DNA of 43,861 nt. Origin: CAUZJO01 sp963580245. Lineage in GTDB: Bacteria; Sumerlaeota; Sumerlaeia; MVZB01. Location: contig CAUZJO010000014.1 in the NCBI GenBank assembly GCA_963580245.1, forward strand, positions 1-43,861, written 5' to 3'. The notes under the pieces were generated by a model. That model did no database searches, had not been told where the DNA came from, and saw only the letters and a program-made list of their open reading frames with translations. A program made the translations under genes and the position numbers. Of this stretch, positions 32,607-41,793 are shown in pieces (position 1 is the first letter of the stretch; each line of letters opens with the position of its first letter).

Positions 32607-34632
32607 TCACCACCAGTTCAATTCATCATCCGGAACGTAACGCTTGACGTTCATGTAGAGCGTATCGCCGCCTCGGTAGTGGCCGCGTTCATAGAGCGGG
32701 AAGTATTCGCCCGGCGGGTCGATGGCCACCACGCTGTTGCCGCGCACGACGACCTTGTAGTCCCGGTTTTGGATCGTCAGTCGCTCGGTCCGCTCCGAGA
32801 TGGGAAAGGTCAGCGTTGCGGTTTGGCCCTTGTCGACTTCGCCCAGATTGGCGTACCTCCCGTTGAAAGCCAACTCGCGCGGTTCGCCGTCAACGGTCGC
32901 CGCCGCGTCGGGCGGCTGCGCCCATTCAGGCAACCTGATTTCCAAGATCAGATCCTCCTTGGCCTTGACGTCGACCCGTCCGCTATAGGGGATATGGCTG
33001 TCGATGTCGGCCCACTTCGAGGCGCGGTTAAGTAGCAAGTGCAGCTTGAGCGTGGGCCGCGCCGCAGCCCCATCTCCCTCCTCAACGCTTATCATCTCGC
33101 GCCAGGGATAATAGAGCGCGCGTGGGCCGTTGCCCGAGCAGCAGTTGGCGATCGCCACGATAAACTCGGGGTGGCCGATGAAATCATTAGGCGTGGGATG
33201 GCTGGCGAACCCACCGACCGAGCGCTCGGCGACGTTGTCGGTCGTGTAATACCCCGGCCGATAGAACAGGTCGCTATGCGAGTCGGTGATGACCGCCTTG
33301 GTATAATCAACGTGCCCATCGGTCAGCCAATTGACGTGGGTCAACTGGTTCTCGACGAGCTGGTTGCGCAGCCAGCGGTTCGCGTCGTCCCATTTGTCGA
33401 TGCCGAGCTTGGAGAACTTGATCGCCGCGATGATCATATCGGCCACTTCGCAGGTCTCCGAGGTGTGATAGCCGTAGGGATGCTGGTCGCCCATGAATTG
33501 CGGCCCGGTGTCGTGCACCGCTTCGGGGGAAAAGCCGACCACGCCGTCGCCCGCCTTGATGCCATACTCGTAGGCGCTGAGGGCGCGATCCAAGAACCCC
33601 TTCTTGCCGGTCTCCTCGATGAAGTAGAGCGCCGCCAGGCTCCCCATCGCGTGGGTATGAAAATGGCCCCAGTCCGCGCCCTTGCCGTCCGCCCTGTAGA
33701 GGCCGTCGGGCATGAAATAACCCGAATCGAACAGGATGTAGTGCAGGATTTTCTCGGCCAGGTCCAGCGCCTCGGGGTCGCCGAGGGCGCGGTGATACTG
33801 AATCAGCGCCTGCGCGGTCCAGGCGTTGCCACCGGCGATGATGCCCACGGGCACCTCCTCCGGCTTGGTGATCTCCCGGCCGGGCGTCATCCAGTGACTG
33901 AACATATAGGCGTTGGGGCCGTCGACGATCAGGGTGCGTTTGATCCCCTCGGCCAGGCGTCGCGCGGCGTCGGCCCAGGGGCCGTCGGCATCTTTCCTGG
34001 CGTGGACGCTAAACGCCGACAGGGCGCGCGCGGGGCCGTAACCCAACGTGCAGATCTGCTCGACGCCCTCTTTTGATCGTCCGGCGGGTGCAGGTATCCA
34101 CCGCGTTCGAGCACCCAGGGCCGCCCGCCGGTGGGCGCATAGACCAGGCCGTCGGGTCCCTGCATCTTGAGGAACATGTTCATGATCGCGTGATCGACGT
34201 CCAGGTTCTCGGTGCTGCCACACGGCGTGCGCGCGATCGGCAGGATCTCCAGGACCTTGCCCTGCATCTGAAAGTCACCCTGGTTGTGCCACATCGTGAC
34301 CGGCTGCCGCATCAGCTCGATCATGTTGTATGGCTCGTACTCGAGATTGGGGTTGACGAAGCGGCTAATGAAATTGACCGCCAGCCGGGACCGTTCGGCC
34401 AGGTCGAGCGTGGCGGGGACCATCGCGTCGTATCTCTCGCCGGGATACTGCGGCGGATCGACATCCGGGATATCGGGGTTGATATAATGGATCGGCCCCT
34501 GGGGCGTCAGATCGGGAACGACGGCCTGTTCGCCGCTCGCGCCTTCCGCGGAGCGAGGGCCTTCATCCCCCAAGCTTCGGCCTGGGGCCAATGCGAGGAG
34601 CAACACAAATATTAAAATGATGTCTTCTTCAT
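32607..34632 (-). pseudogene. exported GH127-like six-hairpin glycosidase, frameshifted twice
   Basis: Two frames join into one ~675-residue exported protein. The true start is probably ATG 34632, preceded by GGGAGGAG and 4 bases; adding one base to the A4 run at 34614-34617 gives MKKTSFLIFVLLLALA, a standard signal peptide in frame with GDEGPRS onward. A second break at 34071-34074 (T4 on the plus strand) splits YLHPPDDQK from GVEQICTLGYGPARAL. The body has helical-barrel sequence (FYRPGYYTTDN, HPEFIVAIANCCSGNGPRAL) and a beta domain ending (LILEIRLPEWAQPP, RYANLGEVDKGQTATLTFP). The CC motif and order recall GH127 beta-L-arabinofuranosidases. With the MFS gene it suggests plant-type glycan use. 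Family assignment is moderate. Confidence 0.7.
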
Positions 34633-34773
34633 TTAGCTCCTCCCATGATTGATTGGGTCCGTACACCGCTTATATCGTACCCAACGAGCGGGCAAAGGCT
34701 CAAGGCTCAATACGTTGAATGGCTCCGCTTGGGTGCACAAACTGATTCTGTCCTCATCCTTTCCATTCGCGGC

Positions 34774-34803
34774 TTGACAGCGCTGCCGGTGCTGTTCTAG
34801 ATT
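34774..34803 (+). promoter_or_regulatory. sigma-70-type promoter of the pseudopilin gene
   Basis: TTGACA (34774-34779, perfect -35) and TAGATT (34798-34803, -10) are 18 bases apart. A strong ribosome-binding site GGAGGTGAG (34836-34844) follows, 6 bases before ATG 34851. This is the best-formed promoter and leader in the window. Confidence 0.65.
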
Positions 34804-34850
34804 AAAGGGGAGGTTTAGTTCCAAAATCCACGCGCGGAGGTGAGGGCGCA

Positions 34851-35492
34851 ATGAGACGTTACGCGCCTTACGGGTTTACGTTGATCGAGCTGCTGATCGT
34901 GGTGGCGATCATCGCGATCCTGGCGGCGATTGCCGTGCCCAACTTCCTTGAAGCACAAATGAGGGCCAAGGTGTCCCGGAGCAAGGCTGACATGCGGTCG
35001 GTCGGCACGGCGATCAAGGCCTACCTCGTGGACAACGATTGGGTGCCCGCGCGATCCAAGTCCGGAACCGGGGAGTATCTGCGCTGGACGGACCTGATGG
35101 GCGAGGAGCACGGGATCGGCTACCAGTTGACAACGCCGGTGACCTACATAACCGCCATCCCCTTCGACGTGTTCAACAGTCAGGCCTTTGGGAAACAAAG
35201 CCCGCATAATTACTCTCACCAAGTGTCTCAGGCCAGTTTCTTTTATCGCGGCGCCGGACGGGTCAATCGGGAGGCGTTCTGGTTCGGTTGGGGCAGCGAA
35301 TTTGACAAGTTGTTCTTGGGAAAGCTGTACAAAGCGGACCTGCAGACGGTCGGCCCCGACCTGAACCCGTGGCCGACAGCGCAACCCGGCTTTCGGGGAA
35401 GACAAACACCCTTCTATGACCCGACCAACGGCACCATCAGCCCCGGCGACATCTGGTGGTTTGACACCGAAGGATTTCTTCCGCGGAATTGA
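34851..35492 (+). CDS. type II secretion / type IV pilin-like pseudopilin
   Basis: 213 residues. Short basic leader MRRYAPYG, prepilin peptidase cleavage after Gly8, mature start FTLIE with the conserved Glu at +5, then the hydrophobic helix LLIVVAIIAILAAIAVP. NFLEAQMRAKVSRSKADMRS with VGTAIKAYLVDNDWVP is the GspG-like alpha-helix spine. The C-terminal part is rich in Trp/Phe/Tyr (FWFGWGSEFDKLFLG) and does not show the GspG calcium site clearly. It should sit in the inner membrane and join a pseudopilus or act alone in the periplasm. No gspDEF-type gene is nearby; lone copies in many loci are usual in the candidate phyla named above. Confidence 0.9.
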   Translation: MRRYAPYGFTLIELLIVVAIIAILAAIAVPNFLEAQMRAKVSRSKADMRSVGTAIKAYLVDNDWVPARSKSGTGEYLRWTDLMGEEHGIGYQLTTPVTYITAIPFDVFNSQAFGKQSPHNYSHQVSQASFFYRGAGRVNREAFWFGWGSEFDKLFLGKLYKADLQTVGPDLNPWPTAQPGFRGRQTPFYDPTNGTISPGDIWWFDTEGFLPRN

Positions 35493-35693
35493 CATGTGAC
35501 CCAATGATCAACTGGGCGGTGAGTCGACTCGGCGCGCCTCCGCCCAGCCGGTTCAAACCGACCGTTTGCACCATGTTTGAATTAGGCGCAATTGTATCGG
35601 CAGTTCACCAAACAGATCATGGCGTGTTTGGAACGGCTCGCCTGTGCTTAGCTTGCGGCGAGCTTGCTCTGACTTAGAAACGGGGAATACGAA

Positions 35694-36758
35694 TCACGGT
35701 TCTGAATGCGTGGAAATCTCGTTGAAGGCCCATGTCGCGGTCTCGCGCAGTCGTGGGTCTTCACTTTGCCGGGCCGCGTTCAGTGAGTCCAAAGCCGACT
35801 CAGCCTCCGGGCCGATGATGCCCAGCGCCCGGGCCGCGTAGAGACGAACTTCGGGCACCCCGTGTTCCAGGGCGTCGGTCAGGGCCGCCACGGCGGGGCC
35901 GCCGATGCGACCCAGGGCGGCGGCGGCATTGAACCTTACGGCCGTCTCCTCGTCGCTCAGGGTTTTGATCAGCACGGGGACGGTTGCTTGGGCATTATGG
36001 TCATGATCGATCCGGCCCAGCGCTTTGGCGGCCGATTGGCGCGCTCGCGGGTCATCGTCCGCGAGGGTCTCGATCAAGACGGGAACCGTGGCGGCGGCTT
36101 CGGGGCCGATCTTGCCCAAGGCGGTGGCCGCGTGCCAACGGACCAGCACCGAGTCATGCTTCAGGGCGCGGCTCAGCGCGGGAGCGGCCTGTTTGCCGAT
36201 TCGGCCGAGTGCCCAAACGGTTTTCAGCCGCGCAACCATGTCTTCACCCATGAATTGCTCGGTCAAGGCGGGGACGGCCCCTTCGGCGGCGGGTCCCATC
36301 ATGCCCAATGCCCCAACGGCGTGGAGGCGAACGTGAGGTTCTTCGGCCTGCAGCGCCCCGATGAGACCGGGCACGGCGGGCCTCCCGATTTTGCCGAGTG
36401 AATTGGCCGCAACGTCGCGCACCCGTCTATCGACATCATTCAACGCAACGATCAGGAGGGGCGCGCCCTCGCCCGCGGCGGGTCCGAGGTCGCCCAACAT
36501 CGCGGCGGCGTGCACTCGGACCCGATAGTCGCCATCCGCCATTGTCTCGATGCAGACGGCGACCACTCTTTCGGTCTCGGAGCTAAACGCGCCCAAACCC
36601 TGCGCGGCCTTGAGGCGCGTCTCGGGGTCCGGGTCTTTCAATTTCAGGATGAGCGCGTCGAAGTCGTCTTGCGGCGGGGCTTGGGCCGGGGCGGAAATTG
36701 GCAACGCGAAGAGCGAAAGGAGGACCGCAAATCCCGTGATGCGCGTCTGTGTGCTCAT
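35694..36758 (-). CDS. exported HEAT-repeat protein
   Basis: 354 residues from ATG 36758, with AAGGG about 8 bases upstream. Signal peptide MSTQTRITGFAVLLSLFALP, cleavage probably after APAQA. The rest is a solenoid of eight or nine HEAT/PBS-lyase-type repeats of 35-40 residues, each of the form 'D.d..VR..AA.ALG.IGP.A...VP.L...L': for example RVHAAAMLGDLGPAAGEGAP, VRWHAATALGKIGPEAAATV and VRLYAARALGIIGPEAESAL. Such proteins are scaffolds binding other proteins; no enzymatic site is seen. It is 34 bases downstream of the CocE/NonD hydrolase stop on the same strand, so both may be co-transcribed. Binding partner unknown. Confidence 0.88.
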   Translation of the reverse strand: MSTQTRITGFAVLLSLFALPISAPAQAPPQDDFDALILKLKDPDPETRLKAAQGLGAFSSETERVVAVCIETMADGDYRVRVHAAAMLGDLGPAAGEGAPLLIVALNDVDRRVRDVAANSLGKIGRPAVPGLIGALQAEEPHVRLHAVGALGMMGPAAEGAVPALTEQFMGEDMVARLKTVWALGRIGKQAAPALSRALKHDSVLVRWHAATALGKIGPEAAATVPVLIETLADDDPRARQSAAKALGRIDHDHNAQATVPVLIKTLSDEETAVRFNAAAALGRIGGPAVAALTDALEHGVPEVRLYAARALGIIGPEAESALDSLNAARQSEDPRLRETATWAFNEISTHSEP

Positions 36759-36792
36759 TGATCGTACCCTTTTAAATGAAACCCTTCAGGAC

Positions 36793-38364
36793 TCAGTCAC
36801 GCGCCGCGGCGGTGACGCCTAGCGAGCCAGGTGATTGGGCGGTCGACCGGTCGTTCTCCATCAAGGGCAACCACACACGCGACGGCCGGTCGGGATCGTG
36901 AAATAAGCTCTGCGCGATCACTTGCGGCGAAGTGATTTCGTCAAAGTCCTCAGCGTCCAATGGATTATGGATGGGCGTGTTGGTCCCGGCAATCTGGACG
37001 CAGAGCCGATGGCCCGCATCAATCCGCGCGGCACTGTGGCCCATGTCGATCTCAATCTGATGCGCCTCGCCCGGCGCCAGATTGACCTTGGGCAATCTCG
37101 TCTCGTTCCAACCCAGATTCAGCGCGCCGGTGGCTAGCGCGTGGGTGAATCCGCTGGGATGGACGTCGATCAACTTGACGACGTAGTTGGCGCCGGGCTG
37201 GTCGGTCAATACAAACAGCTCGGCACTCAACGTTCCCGCGAAAGTGATGGGCGTTTCGAGAGGCGCGGTCGTGTAAACCAACACGTCCTGGCGGTCCTGG
37301 GCGAGTTGCTGATCATACACGGCGAATCGCATCAGGTACTCATCGTCCCGACCCGGTGCCGTGGGAACGGGGTCGGCGGGATCGGAGATGAAGAGGTCCG
37401 CGGGCGAGTCGGTCGAGGGAGGCGACCACTCGATCCGACCGTCTCCACGGCGCGTATTCGCGTTTCCGCCCGAGCGCAGGTAAAAGGGCGTTAACTTTGA
37501 TTGTTCGGGCGGCCACCGACCGGCCGTCTGCCAGACGTTCTCGCCCATCGAGAAATAGCGGACGGCCTCGATGGGTTCGTCGCTCCCAATCCCCTTGAGG
37601 AATCGATCAAACCATTTAAGGTTCTCCGTGGGCTTGCCACTGTAAGGAGGGTCCATTGCGGCGACCTCCCCGAAATCGACGTCCTCGACCTTGGGGACGC
37701 CCGTCGCATGGGTCCAAGGGCCCAAGAACAATTGCTGGTTCGCGCGCGAGTGTTCGGTCGCCGAGCGTTGCTGCATCTGCTGGAAATTCAGGATCGATCC
37801 GCGGCCGAGGAAGTCATAGTACCCGACGACGTGCTGGACCGGGATATCCATCTTCTCATAGTCCAACTTGGTCTCGTTCAGGATCCACGAGCAGGTCGGC
37901 GCCAGGGCGTCGAGCTGGGTGCCTTCATGGGCCGCGAGCCATTGCACGAACCCCATGAACGAGGCCCCCCACATCGCGACCTTGCCATTGCACCAGGGCT
38001 GCTCCCGAATCCAGGCGACCGTGTCGAAGCCATCGGGTCCCTGACCCCAGGTATCGGTCTTCTCCCCGCCCGAACCGAACACACCGCGACAATCCTGGGT
38101 GATCGTGATGTAGCCGCCGGCCGCCATCAGACGCGCCTCTTTTTCAAACGGCTCCTGATCATAGACCGTCCGTAACAGAAGCACGGGCAACGGCTCCTCG
38201 ATGTCGGGATCGCGATAGACGTTGGTTTCCAAGGTCACCCCGTCGCGCATCGTGACGAGTAAAGGCTCTTTCGCGATCTCACCGGCGTCGGCTGTTCCGA
38301 CGACCAACGAGTGTCCGATCAAAACGATCAGGACGTACAATTGGTTCTTATCAAAAATTCCCAT
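36793..38364 (-). CDS. exported CocE/NonD-family alpha/beta hydrolase (S15-type acyl peptidase or esterase)
   Basis: 523 residues from ATG 38364 (GGAGAGGG about 9 bases upstream; a longer frame starts at 38469). Signal-like N-terminus (LYVLIVLIGHSLVVGTADAG). The hydrolase domain has MRDGVTLETNVYRDPD, ITQDCRGVFGSGGE and the nucleophile elbow MWGASFMGF with Ser135. LGPWTHATGV supplies the family's His. The C-terminal jelly-roll domain (TAPLETPITFAGTLSAELFV; GHRLCVQIAGTNTPIHNPL) is the typical CocE/PepX C-terminus. Members cleave X-Pro dipeptides, cocaine-like esters, or beta-lactam acyl groups; the substrate here is unknown. It heads a possible two-gene operon with the HEAT-repeat protein. Confidence 0.9.
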   Translation of the reverse strand: MGIFDKNQLYVLIVLIGHSLVVGTADAGEIAKEPLLVTMRDGVTLETNVYRDPDIEEPLPVLLLRTVYDQEPFEKEARLMAAGGYITITQDCRGVFGSGGEKTDTWGQGPDGFDTVAWIREQPWCNGKVAMWGASFMGFVQWLAAHEGTQLDALAPTCSWILNETKLDYEKMDIPVQHVVGYYDFLGRGSILNFQQMQQRSATEHSRANQQLFLGPWTHATGVPKVEDVDFGEVAAMDPPYSGKPTENLKWFDRFLKGIGSDEPIEAVRYFSMGENVWQTAGRWPPEQSKLTPFYLRSGGNANTRRGDGRIEWSPPSTDSPADLFISDPADPVPTAPGRDDEYLMRFAVYDQQLAQDRQDVLVYTTAPLETPITFAGTLSAELFVLTDQPGANYVVKLIDVHPSGFTHALATGALNLGWNETRLPKVNLAPGEAHQIEIDMGHSAARIDAGHRLCVQIAGTNTPIHNPLDAEDFDEITSPQVIAQSLFHDPDRPSRVWLPLMENDRSTAQSPGSLGVTAAARD

Positions 38365-38463
38365 CCGGCCGACCCTCTCCGGCTGATTTATTCCAATCAC
38401 GTGGGATTCTCGCCGCATCCGGCCGAAAATGCAAGGCCATTGATCCTCTCGATTCGGCGCCGG

Positions 38464-38719
38464 GTGCATCTCGCGGATCCGTGAGATGCACTCGCGGGAT
38501 GGCGCCGCAAGTCAGTTCTCTGGCTCCCTGAAGGGGAGCAATTTGAATAGCCAGGGGTGTCAACCCCTGGACGTGGGAATCCCCAGATGTCACGACCCTG
38601 GAGGGGTCGAACAGGCCGCGTCACGTTATGATTCAACCCTTTCAGGGTTGTGGCAATTTTGGGACCGCGCACCGTGGGTTGACACCCACGGCTAATCACA
38701 TTCGACCTCTGCGGGGTCG
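38464..38719. repeat. cluster of six hairpins plus a 28-base palindrome, arranged as a mirror image
   Basis: A near-perfect palindrome at 38464-38491 (centred on GGATCC) is followed by hairpins at 38523-38539 (GCTCCC/GGGAGC), 38551-38570 (CCAGGGGT/ACCCCTGG), 38593-38609 (CGACCC/GGGTCG), 38634-38650 (CAACCCT/AGGGTTG), 38672-38691 (CCGTGGGT/ACCCACGG) and 38703-38719 (CGACC/GGTCG). Hairpins 1 and 2 are 11 bases apart and so are 5 and 6. Hairpin 5 is the reverse complement pattern of hairpin 2, and the 11-base spacers match when inverted. So the array is one large inverted repeat of hairpin sets. No T tracts follow. Confidence 0.8.
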
Positions 38720-38873
38720 AGGATGAGGACGGATTTGATTTGTGCACCCTTCGACTCCGGGCCGGGTTTGCGGACCTCGGTGAGCCGAAGACGGGCACCT
38801 GCCGCCGGAGAAGTCTCCAGACGTCCGAGCCGCTTGGTCGCGATGACTTGAGCCCGATGAACAGGTGGTTTAA

Positions 38874-40660
38874 TCAGGGCGGATATGCCTCGTCCAACAG
38901 ACCGAGCAACTGTGCTTCGACAAATGGGATCGCGGGAAAATAGGCCGTCACCGTCACGTACCGGGGCTCCGACGAAGCAGAATCGTCTTCGCGGGCAGGA
39001 ATCCGTGCCTTGTTCCGGTGCACCCGCCACGTTTCCTCATCCAAACCCGGATGATGAATCAGATAGACAACGGGCAGGCGGCCTTCAGCCTCAAAACGGT
39101 TCCTCAGCGTGGCGGGCAGGGCCTAGCGGATCGGTTCGGCAACCGGGAGCATGGGGGTTTCGATTGCCTCAAAGGTCCAGGATTGGTCGGGCTGATTCAG
39201 ATAGGACGCCGGAAGATATTCGGGGACAAGATCGTCGATGCGATCCGGGTAGCGGTCGTGATGCCGATGATAGAGAACGACCCCCAGCATGATCCGCTGG
39301 AGGATCACCTCCCGATTAAAAAAGGCCCCGTCGATCCTGGCCAGCGCGTCGGGTTCAAGCCGAGGCGGTTCCCCTTCACGTTCCCCACGCTCATTCCAGC
39401 GATTCTAATAACCGCTCATCGGCCTGAGTTGGATGTTCATCAGTTTGCGGAGGCGTTCAACACGACGGTTCGCCTCCAGGATCGCCTTTTATCACCATCG
39501 ACCCAGGCCATCGCCAGCCTCTCGCCCAACCGTCTCATCGTCGGTTTCAATATACTTGACACGGCTCGTTCGAGGGCCCCGCCAAACATCTCGTGCCAAG
39601 TGTTGACCGAATACCCGTAACTCCCCTTCGCGAGTTCAGAGGTGAATTGATCGAACTGATCCATGATCTCGACGGCCCGGAAGTGTTCGAGTTGGGCCTG
39701 CGGAACGAGCGCGGATTCGAGCGTCTCGCCCAGCCGAGTCAGGGCATGCTCGGGATAGTCTTCCAATCCGCCGAGCAGCCAAATAGGGTTCCGCGAACAC
39801 GCCATCAACGGTAGACTCCACGGATAGGAACGAAGGCGAAAACTTTTCCAAATGTCGAGAAATGATTCCAATAATTCCCCGGCCTTCTCCTGGTCACCCC
39901 TCAGACAGGCCCTGACGATCGCGAGCAGAGTATTGGAACCGAGCCCTTGGAGACACCACCCGTGCGAGGGGTCGCCCTTCAGGTATTCAGCAATCACGGT
40001 CTCCGTCCATTCAGCCTCCAGCAGATACCGCTCGATGCGATCAAGTTTTCGGTCCAGATGGAATCTATAACGGCCGAGATTCGGACCTGAATCGAGTGGG
40101 GGAATGCCATTCTTGAGCAACGCCTGTTCGTCGCGCTCGATTAAGTCGCGCCGCGCGTTTGGATGAGAAGCAAAGCGGGTCTTGATCGAGTTGCGGAGCA
40201 TATTCTTGGCCATATCGCCAAGGGCAAACCCTGGGCGATCCAATTGCTTCTCAACCATAACGACTCCGAAGTGAATTCCGTCACTTAGTACTTCACAACA
40301 ACCCCTTTCGCGAATGTACAAGGTCACATTTGCCTCCGCTGGCATATCACCAGGGTGTTCCGGCGCGCTCAAAGCACAAAACGCTTCAGATTCCGCGAAA
40401 AGGCGACTCAATGGATTGTCGAGATCGAGTACCTCCGACGTTTCATCCTTCGCTTGGTGAGGGGTCACACCATCAGGGGTTTCGGGGGTCTCCTTCCTGG
40501 TTGGCGCGCCTGGGCTGCCCGGGGTGCCCAGCCTACTTTCGCGAAACCGCTCGACCTGATCCAAATGCTCGGCGTATCGTTCGCGCGCCTGCTTAAAGCC
40601 CGTTGGCCGGAACGAAATATAACAGTAAATCGCCCCCAGCACCGCCACGACAGCCAGCAA
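38874..40660 (-). pseudogene. membrane-anchored protein of unknown function, frame-broken near its 3' end
   Basis: The long intact part (40660 to 39440, 406 residues from TTG) has an N-terminal membrane segment (LALLAVVAVLGAIYCYISF) and a large helical exterior (GYSVNTWHEMFGGALERA). The first stop is probably out of frame: one more A in the T4 run at 39487-39490 (plus strand) joins VDGDKKAILEANRRVERLRK to a downstream frame with LYHRHHDRYPDRIDDLVPEY and, after a further TAG at 39123-39125, PVVYLIHHPGLDEETW and AQLLGLLDEAYPP, ending at 38874. 'RYPDrIDDLVPEYLP' is a motif I associate with planctomycete-like envelope proteins. A likely ATG start at 40716 is also one base out of frame. An eroded gene or a stretch of sequence errors. 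Confidence 0.6.
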
Positions 40661-40868
40661 CGCCAGCGACCATCTACGCAGGATACTCTTCAGGGTTGTT
40701 TGGGCGATTTCTCCATCCTCCTATCATGGAATAGGGAGGGCGGGATGAACGGACGGCTCGCGGGAGCCCCCCGACCTTTTACCCCTCCACGTCTATAGTC
40801 GCGCAACCGCGTTAAAGGTTTTCCGAAAATCTTGCGTTTTCCGTGAATGGGGGCGAATCCCTGGTCTC

Positions 40869-41204
40869 TTATTCCTGAAGTTTAGGATTGTCGCGGTGCC
40901 TCGCGCGGTCCCGATCCGTCTTTTTCTGCATCGATTGGGCGAACGCCTCTTGGAGGTCCACGCCGGTCTGGTTGGCCAGACAGATCAGGACGAACAAGAC
41001 GTCGGCCATCTCCTCGCCCGGGTCGGCGTCTTTCTCGCCCACCTTGAAGCTCTGGTCGCCGTAGCGGCGGGCCATCAGGCGGGCCAGCTCGCCGACTTCC
41101 TCCATCAGGATCGCCGTGTTGGTCAGTTCCGAAAAATACCGGACCCCCACCTCACGGACCCAGTCGTCCACGATCTGTTGGCATTCGCTGAGCGTGGGGG
41201 GCAT
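40869..41204 (-). CDS. MazG-like nucleotide pyrophosphohydrolase
   Basis: 111 residues, a typical single-domain all-alpha NTP pyrophosphohydrolase. The metal-binding glutamates are in place: EEVGE (35-39) and EEMAD (64-68), with RYFSELTNTAILMEEVGELA before and DVLFVLICLANQTGVDL after. Such enzymes hydrolyse (d)NTPs to NMP and pyrophosphate, cleaning non-canonical nucleotides from the cytoplasmic pool. It is of the short type (YpjD/RS21-C6-like), not the two-domain E. coli MazG. A family B repeat lies in its upstream region. No toxin-antitoxin genes adjoin it. Confidence 0.9.
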   Translation of the reverse strand: MPPTLSECQQIVDDWVREVGVRYFSELTNTAILMEEVGELARLMARRYGDQSFKVGEKDADPGEEMADVLFVLICLANQTGVDLQEAFAQSMQKKTDRDRARHRDNPKLQE

Positions 41205-41246
41205 GGGTTGGTTCTCCGATTGTGGTGGGTTGGGGGGAAGGGATCA

Positions 41247-41298
41247 GGGTCCAGTCGCCGACGCGCCAAAGCCGCTATGGCGACGGCGCGGGTCTAGG
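41247..41298. repeat. telomere-like palindromic element, family B, copy 4 (short)
   Basis: AGGGTCCAGTCGCCGACGCG at the left and GCGCGGGTCTAGGGTTAAG at the right. It shares an exact 24-base core (41254-41277) with copy 2 at 25817-25840, but the second inner arm is shortened. Lies upstream of the MazG-like gene. Confidence 0.65.
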
Positions 41299-41757
41299 GT
41301 TAAGACGTTTGTGAGATCGCCGCTTGCCCGCTTGCGGGTCCGGCATTGTTTCTCATGGCCTGATAGGTCAGGCACTTCGGCCCATGGGGTAATCCTACGC
41401 CTTGTCCCGCCATCTTGTCCATTTCTCGCTTGCTCTGCGGGGCGCGAGAATCGAGCGCCCAAGACCGGCGGAAAAAGCCCAAGGCCGACCCCGGCGGCCG
41501 CGGCGGCCGGCGACCAATCCACAAAGGCTTGACTCTCGACGCGGATATCGATAATGTTTTCCTTTCCTTATGGAAGTCTGATCATCCGGGTCTGAGGGCC
41601 GGAGAGCACCGGTTCCAGTCCGGCCGCCCCGACCATCATTTCGGCCAATAGAATCAGGGGGTTTGTGGAAAATCACTTGATGCCATAAAACCCCAATACC
41701 GCCTCCGTTCGGGCCCGATTCCGGCCCCGTTCCCGGAAACATTCCGGAAACATTCTC

Positions 41758-41793
41758 GCCCCGGCTGAGGACCCCCTCACCGGGGCCTTTCTT
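41758..41793 (+). terminator. strong terminator-like hairpin with no obvious gene upstream
   Basis: GCCCCGGCTGAGG and CCTCACCGGGGC pair as a ~12-base-pair stem with a short loop, followed by CTTTCTT. This looks like a plus-strand rho-independent terminator. Apart from it, the 926-base gap 41205-42130 contains the short family B copy and direct repeats of CCGGAAACATT (about 41734-41755). I see no protein gene there; the terminator hints at a small transcript between about 41300 and 41757. Confidence 0.5.

Noticed and set aside
38692..39030. 112-residue minus-strand frame ending through the last hairpin of the cluster
   Set aside because: It overlaps the continuing frame of the decayed gene at 38874-40660, which reads more like protein, and its end is hairpin sequence.
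38874..39495. Amber (TAG) recoding to explain two in-frame TAGs in the decayed gene
   Set aside because: TAG is an ordinary stop for several intact genes here (116-118, 16810-16812, 28892-28894), no suppressor tRNA is in the window, and nearby frameshifts make decay or sequence error simpler.
41597..41646. tRNA-like 3' half: GGTTCCAGTCC followed by a GC run and CCGACCA
   Set aside because: No complementary 5' acceptor strand or D/anticodon arms occur upstream at tRNA distance, the T-loop has C where a purine is expected, and one T-stem pair is mismatched.
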